From Streptococcus mitis subsp. hohhotensis (lineage in GTDB: Bacteria; Bacillota; Bacilli; Lactobacillales; Streptococcaceae), in contig NZ_JPFZ01000009.1 of assembly GCF_000722775.1 (NCBI RefSeq), positions 186,001 to 250,000 on the forward strand: DNA of 64,000 nt, given 5' to 3'. Position 1 is the stretch's first letter; each line of letters starts with the position of its first letter. Below the pieces are notes generated by a model. The model was not told the DNA's origin. It was given only the letters and a program-made list of their open reading frames with translations, and ran no database searches. Position numbers and translations under genes: made by a program. Shown in pieces: positions 8,815-17,387 of this stretch.

Positions 8815-10131
8815 TTAAATCGCAAACAAGTCATTCAAGTTCTCAGCCAAGGTTGGGTGAGTGAAGATTTGTTTTGTAAAGTAAGTGTAAGGAATCTTGT
8901 TGTCCATAGCAACAGTGATGATGTTGATGATTTCTTGAGAACCTTCTGAGAAGATGCTTGCTCCAAGAATTTCTTTTGTTTCAGTATTAACAACAGCTTT
9001 GAAAGCTCCACGAAGGTCTCCATTTACGTGACCACGAGGCATTGCTGCAACAGGGATTTCCTTAACAGCGTATGGAAGTTTCAAATCAGCTGCTTGGCTT
9101 TCAGTCAAACCAACTTGTGAAAGTGCAGGTGTGATGAACATAGTGTTTGGTACATTGAGACGGTCTTCAAGTGTGTAGCTGCCATCTCCAGCAAGGTAGC
9201 TGTAGACAACACGGAAGTCATCAAGTGAAATGTAAGTAAATTGAAGGCCACCGTTGACATCCCCAACTGCAAAGACACCAGGAACGTTTGTTTGACAATG
9301 TTTGTCTACTTTAATAGCACCACGTTCAGTTAGTTCAATATCTGTATTTTCAAGTTGAAGTGGTTCTACATTTGGTTTGCGTCCAGTTGCGTAGAGAAGG
9401 GCATCGAAACGGTAAGTTTCGTTTTCAGTTACGACAAGGACTTGGTCACCGTCATTTTTGATTTCAGTAGTACGGATATTTTGAAGCAATTCAATACCGT
9501 CTTCTTCCATGTATTGTTTAGCAAGAGCTGCGATGGAAGGTTCTGCACGAGGAAGGAAAGTATCCAAGGCATCTAGGACTGTGACCTTGCTTCCAAGTTT
9601 GTTGTAAAGGCCAGCAAATTCAAGACCGATGTTTCCGCCACCAAGGACACCAAGGTTTTCAGGCAATTTGTCCAAGTTTTGGATACCTGTTGAGTCAAAG
9701 ACGTTTTTGCTTGTAGCAAGTCCAGGGATTGGCAAGACGTTTGAAACAGCACCAGTGTTGATGACGATTGTTTCAGCAGTCAGTTCTTTCTTTTCATCAC
9801 CAGCTTGGATTTCGATGACTTTATTTGAAAGGAAGTGAGCTTCCGCATCAAAGATATCTACGCCTGTACTAGCAACAGTAGCATAGTTTTTACCGTTGAG
9901 GCGACCAGTGATAGTGTTTTTGGTAGCAATCACTTCTTCAAAAGACAAGTCTTTCTCAGCAGCAACTAGCAAAGTTTTAGTTGGGATACAACCAATGTTG
10001 ATACAAGTTCCACCGTACATATCTTTGCTACGTTCAACGAGGGCAACTTTTTTGCCAGCTGAAGCCAATTTACCTGCTAGTGTTTTACCAGCTTTACCAA
10101 ATCCGATAACGATTAAATCATAAGTTAACAT
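8815..10131 (-). CDS. FAD-dependent pyridine nucleotide-disulfide oxidoreductase (RclA/Har-like)
   Basis: A 438-residue class I flavoprotein disulfide reductase. FAD site GFGKAG (10-15); redox pair in GGTCINIGCIPTKT (Cys43 and Cys48); NAD(P)H site GGGNIGLEFAG; FAD site ATGRKP and FAVGDVNGG; C-terminal FTHPTLAENL with the catalytic histidine. The family contains RclA of E. coli and, as I recall, the pneumococcal hypothiocyanous acid reductase Har, which defends against the oxidant HOSCN. The match in length and gene context supports that role, but lipoamide or mercuric reductase activity cannot be excluded by eye. It is a single-gene unit with its own terminator. Confidence 0.85.
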   Translation of the reverse strand: MLTYDLIVIGFGKAGKTLAGKLASAGKKVALVERSKDMYGGTCINIGCIPTKTLLVAAEKDLSFEEVIATKNTITGRLNGKNYATVASTGVDIFDAEAHFLSNKVIEIQAGDEKKELTAETIVINTGAVSNVLPIPGLATSKNVFDSTGIQNLDKLPENLGVLGGGNIGLEFAGLYNKLGSKVTVLDALDTFLPRAEPSIAALAKQYMEEDGIELLQNIRTTEIKNDGDQVLVVTENETYRFDALLYATGRKPNVEPLQLENTDIELTERGAIKVDKHCQTNVPGVFAVGDVNGGLQFTYISLDDFRVVYSYLAGDGSYTLEDRLNVPNTMFITPALSQVGLTESQAADLKLPYAVKEIPVAAMPRGHVNGDLRGAFKAVVNTETKEILGASIFSEGSQEIINIITVAMDNKIPYTYFTKQIFTHPTLAENLNDLFAI

Positions 10132-10302
10132 TTAGAGTTCCTCCTATTCGAATTTCATTCTAGCACAAGAAAAAAACTTTTGCACAATTCTGCTACGCTT
10201 TAAAAAAGTTTATGAAATAGTGGAAATTATAGCCTTACTTTCTCAGAAAAATCGTTTACATGATATTATCGATGGATTGGGCTATCTTTTGCTCTGTTCT
10301 TG

Positions 10303-10442
10303 TGTTATACTAGATAGGTTGCAAAGAAAACAGTACTTTTCTTTTGTGGAAAAGAAGCAACACGATTTTATATCCAGTATATGAAAATACGTCATAAAAA
10401 GAAAAGTATAAACTAAGCCCTATAGGGTGGCTTCGCACCACC
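10303..10442 (+). promoter_or_regulatory. Promoter and structured 5' leader of the DEAD-box helicase gene
   Basis: An extended -10 (TGTTATACT, hexamer 10306-10311) precedes a leader of about 145 nt. Just before the ribosome binding site two hairpins compete: AAGCC (10415-10419) with GGCTT (10429-10433), or GGTGG (10426-10430) with CCACC (10438-10442). The two use the same bases, so only one can form at a time. No known riboswitch class is recognised. The rest of the gap back to 10132 shows only AT-rich sequence. Confidence 0.5.
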
Positions 10443-10460
10443 TTTAGAAAGAAGAATAAC

Positions 10461-12035
10461 GTGAAATTTAATGAATTAAACTTGTCTGCTGATTTGCTAG
10501 CAGAGATTGAAAAAGCTGGTTTTGTAGAAGCCAGTCCTATCCAAGAACAAACCATTCCATTGGCTCTTGAAGGTAAGGACGTTATCGGTCAAGCTCAGAC
10601 TGGTACAGGAAAAACTGCAGCCTTTGGCTTGCCTACCCTTGAAAAAATCCGTACAGAAGAAGCGACCATCCAAGCTTTGGTTATCGCTCCAACACGTGAA
10701 CTCGCTGTCCAAAGTCAAGAAGAACTCTTCCGCTTTGGTCGCAGTAAGGGAGTCAAGGTTCGCTCAGTATATGGTGGATCAAGCATTGAAAAACAAATTA
10801 AGGCTCTTAAATCTGGTGCCCATATCGTGGTGGGAACACCTGGTCGCCTTTTGGACTTGATTAAACGAAAGGCCTTGAAATTACAAGATATTGAAACTCT
10901 TATCCTTGACGAAGCGGATGAAATGCTCAACATGGGCTTCCTTGAAGACATTGAAGCTATCATCTCCCGTGTCCCTGAAAGCCGTCAAACCTTACTTTTC
11001 TCAGCAACTATGCCAGATGCCATCAAACGTATCGGCGTTAAGTTTATGAAAGAACCTGAACATGTCAAGATTGCTGCTAAGGAATTGACAACAGAATTGG
11101 TTGACCAATACTATATTCGTGTTAAAGAACAAGAAAAATTTGATACCATGACTCGTCTTATGGATGTGGAACAGCCTGAACTTGCTATCGTATTTGGGCG
11201 TACAAAACGCCGTGTAGATGAATTGACTCGTGGTTTGAAAATCCGTGGCTTCCGTGCAGAAGGAATTCATGGAGATTTAGACCAAAACAAACGTCTTCGT
11301 GTCCTTCGTGACTTTAAAAATGGTAATCTTGATGTTTTGGTTGCGACAGACGTTGCAGCGCGTGGTTTGGATATTTCAGGTGTGACCCATGTCTATAACT
11401 ACGATATTCCACAAGATCCTGAAAGTTATGTTCACCGTATCGGTCGTACAGGTCGTGCTGGTAAGTCAGGTCAGTCGATTACTTTCGTTTCACCAAATGA
11501 AATGGGCTACCTCCAAATCATTGAGAATTTGACCAAGAAACGCATGAAAGGCCTCAAACCTGCAAGTGCAGAAGAAGCCTTCCAAGCTAAAAAACACGTA
11601 GCTCTCAAGAAAATTGAACGTGATTTTGCAGATGAGACTATCCGTGCCAACTTTGAGAAATTTGATAAGGATGCTCGTAAGCTAGCTGCCGAATTTACTC
11701 CAGAAGAATTGGCAATGTATATCTTGAGTCTGACTGTTCAAGACCCAGATAGTCTTCCTGAAGTGGAGATTGCACGTGAAAAACCACTGCCATTTAAGCC
11801 ATCAGGTAATGGATTCGGTGGTAAAGCTAAGGGAGGTCGTGGAGGCCGTCGTGGGGATGACCGTCGAGACCGTGATCGCCGTGGCAATGGTCGTCGTGAT
11901 GATTTCAAAAAAGGAAGTCGTGGCAATGATCGTTTTGATAAGGAAAAACGTTACCGTAAGGATAATAAAAAACCACGCACTACTTCAAGTGAAAAGCAAA
12001 CAGGCTTTGTTATTCGTAACAAGGGCGATAAATAA
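10461..12035 (+). CDS. cshA: DEAD-box RNA helicase CshA
   Basis: An ATP-dependent RNA helicase of 524 residues, acting in RNA degradation and ribosome assembly. Motifs in order: AQTGTGKT (motif I), PTRELA (Ia), TPGR (Ib), DEAD (II), SAT (III), then the second RecA domain with TDVAARGLD (V) and HRIGRTGRAG (VI). After about residue 440 comes a long basic Gly/Arg tail that would bind RNA. The start is GTG at 10461 behind AGAAAGAAG. It has a promoter with a long leader and a terminator behind it, so it is monocistronic. Confidence 0.93.
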   Translation: MKFNELNLSADLLAEIEKAGFVEASPIQEQTIPLALEGKDVIGQAQTGTGKTAAFGLPTLEKIRTEEATIQALVIAPTRELAVQSQEELFRFGRSKGVKVRSVYGGSSIEKQIKALKSGAHIVVGTPGRLLDLIKRKALKLQDIETLILDEADEMLNMGFLEDIEAIISRVPESRQTLLFSATMPDAIKRIGVKFMKEPEHVKIAAKELTTELVDQYYIRVKEQEKFDTMTRLMDVEQPELAIVFGRTKRRVDELTRGLKIRGFRAEGIHGDLDQNKRLRVLRDFKNGNLDVLVATDVAARGLDISGVTHVYNYDIPQDPESYVHRIGRTGRAGKSGQSITFVSPNEMGYLQIIENLTKKRMKGLKPASAEEAFQAKKHVALKKIERDFADETIRANFEKFDKDARKLAAEFTPEELAMYILSLTVQDPDSLPEVEIAREKPLPFKPSGNGFGGKAKGGRGGRRGDDRRDRDRRGNGRRDDFKKGSRGNDRFDKEKRYRKDNKKPRTTSSEKQTGFVIRNKGDK

Positions 12036-12037
12036 GA

Positions 12038-12070
12038 AAAAGCGGTTCAAAATGAATCGCTTTTTTATAT
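12038..12070 (+). terminator. Terminator of cshA
   Basis: Inverted repeat AAAAAGCGGTTCA / TGAATCGCTTTTTT with a 3-nt loop and T tract, directly after the stop codon. Confidence 0.85.
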
Positions 12071-12242
12071 AAGGAGACCAAGGGTGAAAGAAGATGGTGA
12101 TAGCAAAGGATAGGTGAAATGGAAAGGTATTATCCATCTATCTTATTATGACAATATAATATCAAAAATAAATTAGTTTGTCAATGATAAAAATATATTT
12201 TTCTAAAATATTTCAGCTAGTCTAAATTGCAATTAAATAAGC

Positions 12243-12287
12243 AATTTTCAGATAATAATTGAAAATTCAAGCTTTTTATGTTATAAT
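12243..12287 (+). promoter_or_regulatory. codY promoter with an adjacent CodY box
   Basis: AATTTTCAGATAATA at 12243-12257 matches the CodY consensus AATTTTCWGAAAATT at 13 of 15 positions. Directly downstream lie TTGAAA (12259-12264), a 17-bp spacer and TATAAT (12282-12287). CodY bound here would meet RNA polymerase at the -35 edge, implying autoregulation. The AT-rich stretch from 12071 to 12242 shows no gene. Confidence 0.65.
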
Positions 12288-12313
12288 GATAGCGATTAAA
12301 TTCGAGGTGAAAA

Positions 12314-13102
12314 ATGGCACATTTATTAGAAAAAACTAGAAAAATTACTTCTATCCTGAAGCGCTCAGAGGAGCAGTTGCAGGAAGAACTTCCATACAAT
12401 GCGATTACCCGTCAATTGGCAGATATTATTGACTGTAACGCCTGTATCGTCAATAGCAAGGGACGTCTCCTTGGTTATTTCATGCGTTACAAAACCAATA
12501 CAGATCGTGTAGAGCAGTTCTTCCAAACTAAGATTTTCCCAGATGACTACATTCAAGGTGCGAATATGATCTACGATACAGAAGCCAATCTGACAGTTGA
12601 TCATGATTTGAGTATTTTCCCTGTAGAGAGTCGTTCGGATTTTCCAGATGGCTTGACAACCATTGCACCGATTCATGTATCAGGTATTCGCCTTGGTTCT
12701 TTGATTATTTGGCGCAATGATAAAAAATTCGAAGATGAGGATTTGATCCTTGTTGAGATTGCCAGTACCGTTGTTGGGATTCAGCTTCTTAACTTCCAAC
12801 GAGAAGAAGATGAGAAAAATATCCGTCGCCGTACTGCCGTCACCATGGCGGTTAATACCCTTTCTTACTCCGAACTCCGTGCTGTTTCAGCAATTTTAGG
12901 GGAATTAAATGGAAATGAAGGGCAGTTGACTGCGTCAGTGATTGCAGACCGTATCGGAATCACCCGTTCTGTGATTGTCAATGCCCTTCGTAAACTTGAG
13001 TCCGCAGGGATTATTGAAAGTCGCTCACTTGGAATGAAGGGAACCTACCTTAAGGTCTTGATTTCAGATATTTTTGAAGAAGTGAAGAAAAGAGATTACT
13101 AA
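12314..13102 (+). CDS. codY: GTP- and branched-chain amino acid-sensing regulator CodY
   Basis: Global nutritional repressor that binds DNA when isoleucine/leucine/valine (and in some species GTP) are plentiful; in pneumococcus it controls amino acid uptake and is hard to delete. The 262 residues contain the N-terminal GAF domain (about 1-155) and a C-terminal winged helix with the recognition segment [19 protein letters not shown] (about 207-225). Length is normal. The stop overlaps the next start (TAATG), coupling it with pncA. A CodY box lies next to its own promoter. Confidence 0.97.
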   Translation: MAHLLEKTRKITSILKRSEEQLQEELPYNAITRQLADIIDCNACIVNSKGRLLGYFMRYKTNTDRVEQFFQTKIFPDDYIQGANMIYDTEANLTVDHDLSIFPVESRSDFPDGLTTIAPIHVSGIRLGSLIIWRNDKKFEDEDLILVEIASTVVGIQLLNFQREEDEKNIRRRTAVTMAVNTLSYSELRAVSAILGELNGNEGQLTASVIADRIGITRSVIVNALRKLESAGIIESRSLGMKGTYLKVLISDIFEEVKKRDY

Positions 13103-13677
13103 TGACTAAGGCTTTAATTTCGATTGATTATACAGAAGATTTTGTTGCTGATAGTGGGAAGCTGACAGCAGGTGCTCCAGCTCAGGCGATTTCGGATGCC
13201 ATCAGCAAGGTAACTCGATTAGCTTTTGAACGAGGAGATTACATCTTCTTTACCATTGATGCTCACGAAGAAAACGATTGTTTTCATCCAGAAAGTAAAC
13301 TATTTCCTCCTCATAATTTGATTGGGACTAGTGGACGGAATTTATACGGAGATTTGGGGACCTTTTATCAAGAACATGGTTCAGACAGCCGTGTCTTTTG
13401 GATGGATAAACGCCATTACTCAGCTTTTTCAGGGACTGACCTGGATATCCGTTTGAGAGAACGTCGAATTTCTACAGTTATCTTAACAGGAGTCTTGACG
13501 GATATTTGTGTCCTGCATACAGCTATAGATGCCTATAATCTAGGATATGATATCGAGATTGTTAAACCAGCTGTTGCTTCCATCTGGCCTGAAAATCATC
13601 AATTTGCCCTAGGTCATTTCAAAAATACACTCGGAGCTAAGTTAGTAGATGAAACTCTAAATGAAATTTCAGAGTAA
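13102..13677 (+). CDS. pncA: Nicotinamidase (isochorismatase-like cysteine hydrolase)
   Basis: Converts nicotinamide to nicotinate for NAD salvage. The 191 residues show the catalytic triad Asp9 (ISIDYTEDF), Lys103 (MDKRHY) and Cys136 (LTDICVLHT), and metal ligands Asp53, His55 and His71 (TIDAHEEND, PPHN). A cis-peptide region GVLTDIC precedes the cysteine. It shares one base with codY, so the nutrient regulator and NAD salvage are expressed together, as I recall for pneumococcus. No clear terminator lies before the tRNA-Leu promoter. Confidence 0.9.
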   Translation: MTKALISIDYTEDFVADSGKLTAGAPAQAISDAISKVTRLAFERGDYIFFTIDAHEENDCFHPESKLFPPHNLIGTSGRNLYGDLGTFYQEHGSDSRVFWMDKRHYSAFSGTDLDIRLRERRISTVILTGVLTDICVLHTAIDAYNLGYDIEIVKPAVASIWPENHQFALGHFKNTLGAKLVDETLNEISE

Positions 13678-13713
13678 TTTGGTTGATGAAATGAAAAAAA
13701 TTGAAAAAAAGTG

Positions 13714-13742
13714 TTGACAAGCATCCTAAAAGTTGATATACT
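13714..13742 (+). promoter_or_regulatory. tRNA-Leu promoter
   Basis: Consensus TTGACA (13714-13719), 17-bp spacer and TATACT (13737-13742), 15 bp before the mature tRNA start. Confidence 0.85.
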
Positions 13743-13757
13743 AGTAAAGTAATCGAC

Positions 13758-13843
13758 GCGGGGATGGCGGAATTGGCAGACGCGCAGGACTAAGGATCCT
13801 GTGACCGCTTTAGGTCGTGAGGGTTCAAGTCCCTCTCTCCGCA
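13758..13843 (+). tRNA. tRNA-Leu (anticodon AAG)
   Basis: An 86-nt class II tRNA with a long variable arm. Acceptor GCGGGGA pairs with TCTCCGC; the discriminator is A, as needed for leucine; the T arm is GAGGGTTCAAGTCCCTC. The anticodon stem CAGGA/TCCTG encloses the loop CTAAGGA, giving anticodon AAG (13792-13794), which reads CUU. The CCA end is not encoded. A34 in a bacterial leucine tRNA is unusual outside Firmicutes. Confidence 0.95.
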
Positions 13844-13850
13844 TAGGATA

Positions 13851-13878
13851 AGAGTTAGCTTAGGCTAGCTCTCTTTTT
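13851..13878 (+). terminator. Terminator after tRNA-Leu
   Basis: The stem GAGTTAGC / GCTAGCTC is followed by TCTTTTTAT. Confidence 0.75.
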
Positions 13879-13906
13879 ATCTAATTCAAGTAGAGCAAAA
13901 AATGTT

Positions 13907-15319
13907 TGCTCTTTGTCAACTGTAGTGGGTTGATGAAAAGCTAAGATCGAGAAAGGACAAATTTCGTCCTTTCTTTTTTGATATTTAGAGCGATGAAAAT
14001 CCGTTTTTTGAAGTTTTCAAAGTTCCGAAATCCAAAGGCATTGCGCTTGATAAGTTTGATGAGATTATTGGTGGCTTCCAGTTTGGCGTTGGAATAGGGT
14101 AGTTGGAGGGCGTTGGCAATTTTCTCTTTATCCTTGAGGAAGGTTTTAAAGACAGTCTGAAAAAGAGGATGAACCTGCTTTAGATTGTCCTCAATGAGCC
14201 CGAAAAATTTATCCGGTTCCTTATTCTGAAAGTGAAAAAGCAAGAGTTGATAGAGATGGTAGTGATGTTTCAAGTCCTCTGAATGGCTCAAAAGCATGTC
14301 AAGAATCTCTTTATTGGTCAAGTGCGTACGAAAAGTAGGGCGATAAAAACGTTTATCGCTGAGTTTACGACTATCCTGCTGGATGAGCTTCCAGTAGCGC
14401 TTGATAGCCTTGTATTCATAGGATTTTCGCTCAAACTGATTCATGATTTGGACACGCACACGACTCATAGCACGACTTAAGTGTTGAACAATGTGAAAGC
14501 GATCAAGAACGATTTTAGCACACGGAAAAAGCTGTTTAGCCAAGTCATAGTAAGGGCTAAACATATCCATAGTAATGATTTTGACGCGACATCGGACGGC
14601 TCTATCGTATCGAAGAAAGTGATTTCGGATGACAGCCTGTGTTCTACCTTCAAGAACAGTGATGATATTGAGGTTATCAAAATCTTGTGCAATGAAGTTC
14701 ATTTTTCCCTTTGTAAAGGCATATTCGTCCCAGGACATAATCTTAGGCAGACGAGAAAAATCATGCTTAAAACGGAAGTCATTGAGCTTGCGAATAACAG
14801 TTGAAGTTGAAATGGCCAGCTGATGAGCGATATCGGTCATAGAAGACTTTTCAATCAATTTTTGCGCAATTTTTTGGTTGATAATACGAGGGATTTGATG
14901 ATTCTTCTTGACGAGAGAGGTTTCGGCAACCATCACTTTCGAGCAATGATAGCACTTGAAACGACGCTTTTTCAGAAGAATTCTAGTAGGCATACCAGTC
15001 GTTTTGAGGTAAGGAATCTTAGACGGTTTTTGAAAGTCATATTTTTTCATTTGACTTCCACAATAAGGACAAGATGGAGCATCGTAGTCTAGTTTTGCGA
15101 TGATTTCTTTGTATGTATCCCTATTGATGATATCCATAAATTGGATATTAGGGTCTTTGATATCGAGTAGTTTTGTGATAAAATGTAATTGTTCCATATG
15201 ATTCTTTCTAATGAGTTGTTTGATCGCTTTTCATTATAGGTCATATGGGACTTTTTTTCTACACAAAATAGGCTCCATAATATCCATAGGGGGTTACCCA
15301 CTACAAATATTATAGAGCC
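13907..15319 (-). mobile_element. ISL3-family insertion sequence (1413 bp)
   Basis: Imperfect terminal inverted repeats: the left end reads TGCTCTTTGTCAACTGTAGT and the right end, complemented, GGCTCTATAATATTTGTAGT, both continuing with GGGT. Outside them are AAAATGTT (13899-13906) and AAAATTTT (15320-15327), an 8-bp target duplication with one difference, the size ISL3 elements make. Length and a single full-length transposase resemble IS1167 of pneumococcus. It separates tRNA-Leu from the vex operon. Confidence 0.85.
13941..15197 (-). CDS. ISL3-family transposase
   Basis: A 418-residue transposase with no interruption. The N-terminal zinc finger is visible (CPYCGSQMKK ... FKCYHCSKVM, about 38-90), then a helix-turn-helix (SSMTDIAHQLAISTSTVIRKL), then the DDE core, with MSWDEYAF, IITMDMFSPYYDLAKQLFP and a late glutamate in SNAKLEATNNLIKLIKR. 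The reading frame occupies nearly the whole element. It appears intact and potentially active. Confidence 0.93.
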   Translation of the reverse strand: MEQLHFITKLLDIKDPNIQFMDIINRDTYKEIIAKLDYDAPSCPYCGSQMKKYDFQKPSKIPYLKTTGMPTRILLKKRRFKCYHCSKVMVAETSLVKKNHQIPRIINQKIAQKLIEKSSMTDIAHQLAISTSTVIRKLNDFRFKHDFSRLPKIMSWDEYAFTKGKMNFIAQDFDNLNIITVLEGRTQAVIRNHFLRYDRAVRCRVKIITMDMFSPYYDLAKQLFPCAKIVLDRFHIVQHLSRAMSRVRVQIMNQFERKSYEYKAIKRYWKLIQQDSRKLSDKRFYRPTFRTHLTNKEILDMLLSHSEDLKHHYHLYQLLLFHFQNKEPDKFFGLIEDNLKQVHPLFQTVFKTFLKDKEKIANALQLPYSNAKLEATNNLIKLIKRNAFGFRNFENFKKRIFIALNIKKERTKFVLSRS

Positions 15320-15399
15320 AAAATTTTTGCTCTTTTTCGTATTTCATAAACATTTCATATTTGGGTTTTATAATAGTCTTACAAATATGGAGGTGACAA

Positions 15400-16677
15400 A
15401 TGAATCCAATCCAAAGAGCTTGGGCTTATGTCAGCAGAAAACGACTGAGAAGTTTTATTTTATTTCTGATTTTATTGGTCCTATTGGCCGGAATTTCAGC
15501 CTGTTTGACGCTGATGAAGTCCAACAAAACAGTGGAAACCAATCTTTACAAATCACTCAATACATCTTTTTCGATTAAGAAGATAGAAAATGGGCAGACA
15601 TTCAAGTTGTCAGACCTAGCATCTGTAAGCAAGATTAAGGGACTGGAAAATGTCTCTCCTGAACTCGAGACTATCGCAAAATTAAAAGAAAAGGAAGCAG
15701 TGAGTGGCGAGCAGAGCGTTGAACGTGATGATTTGTCAGCTACGGACAAGAACCTGGTTAGCTTAACGGCTCTGGATGATTCATCTAAGGATGTGACCTT
15801 TACCAGCTCGGCTTTCAATCTAAAAGAAGGGCGACACCTTCAAAAAGGAGATTCAAAGAAAATTCTCATCCACGAAGAGTTGGCTAAGAAGAACGGTCTT
15901 TCGCTTCATGACAAGATTCGCTTGGATGCTGGTCAGTCAGAAGCTGGAAAAGGGCAAACAGTTGAGTTTGAAATTGTCGGCATCTTTTCTGGTAAAAAAC
16001 AAGAGAAATTCACGGGCTTGTCTTCCGACTTCAGTGAAAACCAGGTCTTTACAGACTATGAAAGTTGCCAAAGCCTTTTGGGAAATAGTGAAGCTCAAGT
16101 CAGTGCAGCACGCTTCTATGTAGAAAATCCTAAGGAAATGGACGGACTCATGAAGCAGGTAGAAAACTTGGCCTTGGAAAATCAAGGATATCAAGTTGAG
16201 AAGGAGAACAAGGCTTTTGAACAAATCAAAGACTCAGTTGCTACCTTCCAAACCTTTCTGACCATCTTCCTTTATGGGATGTTGATAGCAGGAGCAGGGG
16301 CCTTAATTCTTGTTTTGTCTCTCTGGTTGAGAGAAAGGGTCTACGAAGTGGGAATTTTACTGGCACTTGGAAAAGGAAAGAGCTCGATTTTCCTACAATT
16401 CTGTTTAGAGGTAGTTTTGGTATCTCTCGGTGCTTTGCTTCCAGCATTTATTGCAGGAAACACAATCACATCTTACCTACTCCAAACACTACTAGCAAGT
16501 GGAGATCAGGCAGCCCTACAAGACACTCTAGCTAAAGCAAGCAGTTTATCAACCAGTATCTTATCTTTTGCAGAATCCTATGTTTTTCTAGTTCTGCTTA
16601 GTTGCTTATCTGTAGCTCTTTGTTTCCTATTCTTATTTAGAAAATCGCCTAAAGAAATTTTATCATCTATTAGTTAA
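15400..16677 (+). CDS. vex1: FtsX-like ABC transporter permease Vex1
   Basis: A 425-residue permease of the MacB/FtsX type. One N-terminal membrane helix (about 17-38) is followed by a large extracellular domain (about 45-280), then three C-terminal helices (about 287-310, 340-365, 392-418) with the segment ERVYEVGILLALGKGKSSIF that couples to the ATPase. Ribosome binding site GGAGGTGAC. A -10 TATAAT at 15369-15374 lies 50 bp past the IS right end. In pneumococcus vex1-vex2-vex3 form one transporter; its substrate is debated. Confidence 0.85.
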   Translation: MNPIQRAWAYVSRKRLRSFILFLILLVLLAGISACLTLMKSNKTVETNLYKSLNTSFSIKKIENGQTFKLSDLASVSKIKGLENVSPELETIAKLKEKEAVSGEQSVERDDLSATDKNLVSLTALDDSSKDVTFTSSAFNLKEGRHLQKGDSKKILIHEELAKKNGLSLHDKIRLDAGQSEAGKGQTVEFEIVGIFSGKKQEKFTGLSSDFSENQVFTDYESCQSLLGNSEAQVSAARFYVENPKEMDGLMKQVENLALENQGYQVEKENKAFEQIKDSVATFQTFLTIFLYGMLIAGAGALILVLSLWLRERVYEVGILLALGKGKSSIFLQFCLEVVLVSLGALLPAFIAGNTITSYLLQTLLASGDQAALQDTLAKASSLSTSILSFAESYVFLVLLSCLSVALCFLFLFRKSPKEILSSIS

Positions 16678-16689
16678 GAAGGAGAAATC

Positions 16690-17337
16690 ATGACTTTATT
16701 ACAATTACAAGATGTTACCTACCGTTATAAGAACACTGCTGAGGCAGTCCTATATCAGATCAATTATAATTTTGAACCCGGGAAATTTTACAGTATTATT
16801 GGTGAGTCAGGAGCAGGAAAATCCACACTCTTGTCTCTACTGGCTGGTCTAGATAGTCCTGTTGAAGGTTCTATCCTTTTCCAAGGAGAGGACATTCGTA
16901 AGAAGGGCTATTCTTATCATCGTATGCACCATATTTCCCTGGTCTTTCAAAATTATAACTTGATAGATTATCTTTCTCCACTGGAAAATATCCGCTTGGT
17001 CAATAAAAAGGCAAGTAAGGATACGCTGCTTGAGCTTGGTTTGGATGAAAGTCAGATCAAGCGGAATGTTCTCCAGTTATCAGGTGGTCAACAACAACGT
17101 GTTGCCATTGCTCGTAGTTTGGTCTCAGAAGCTCCAGTTATTCTAGCTGATGAACCAACAGGAAATCTAGACCCTAAAACTGCTGGAGATATTGTTGAAC
17201 TGCTCAAATCACTTGCCCAGAAAACAGGTAAATGTGTGATCGTCGTCACCCACAGCAAAGAAGTGGCACAAGCGTCAGATATTACACTTGAATTGAAGGA
17301 TAAGAAACTGACTGAAACTCGCAATACTACAAAATAA
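16690..17337 (+). CDS. vex2: ABC transporter ATP-binding protein Vex2
   Basis: A 215-residue ATPase of the LolD/MacB type. Walker A GESGAGKST (38-46), Q-loop VFQNYNLID, signature LSGGQQQR, Walker B VILADEPTGNLD and the switch histidine in VVTHSKE are all intact. It lies between the two permease genes, 12 bp after vex1, behind GAAGGAG. It should energise the Vex1/Vex3 permease pair at the membrane. Confidence 0.9.
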   Translation: MTLLQLQDVTYRYKNTAEAVLYQINYNFEPGKFYSIIGESGAGKSTLLSLLAGLDSPVEGSILFQGEDIRKKGYSYHRMHHISLVFQNYNLIDYLSPLENIRLVNKKASKDTLLELGLDESQIKRNVLQLSGGQQQRVAIARSLVSEAPVILADEPTGNLDPKTAGDIVELLKSLAQKTGKCVIVVTHSKEVAQASDITLELKDKKLTETRNTTK

Positions 17338-17387
17338 GATGAGCTTGTTTTGATAGAATTATAAAACAAAATCTAGAAAGGGAACCT

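Noticed and set aside
14283-15092. Plus-strand frames within the ISL3 element.
   Set aside because: The minus-strand transposase is full length with zinc finger and DDE core; the opposite frames are shadows.
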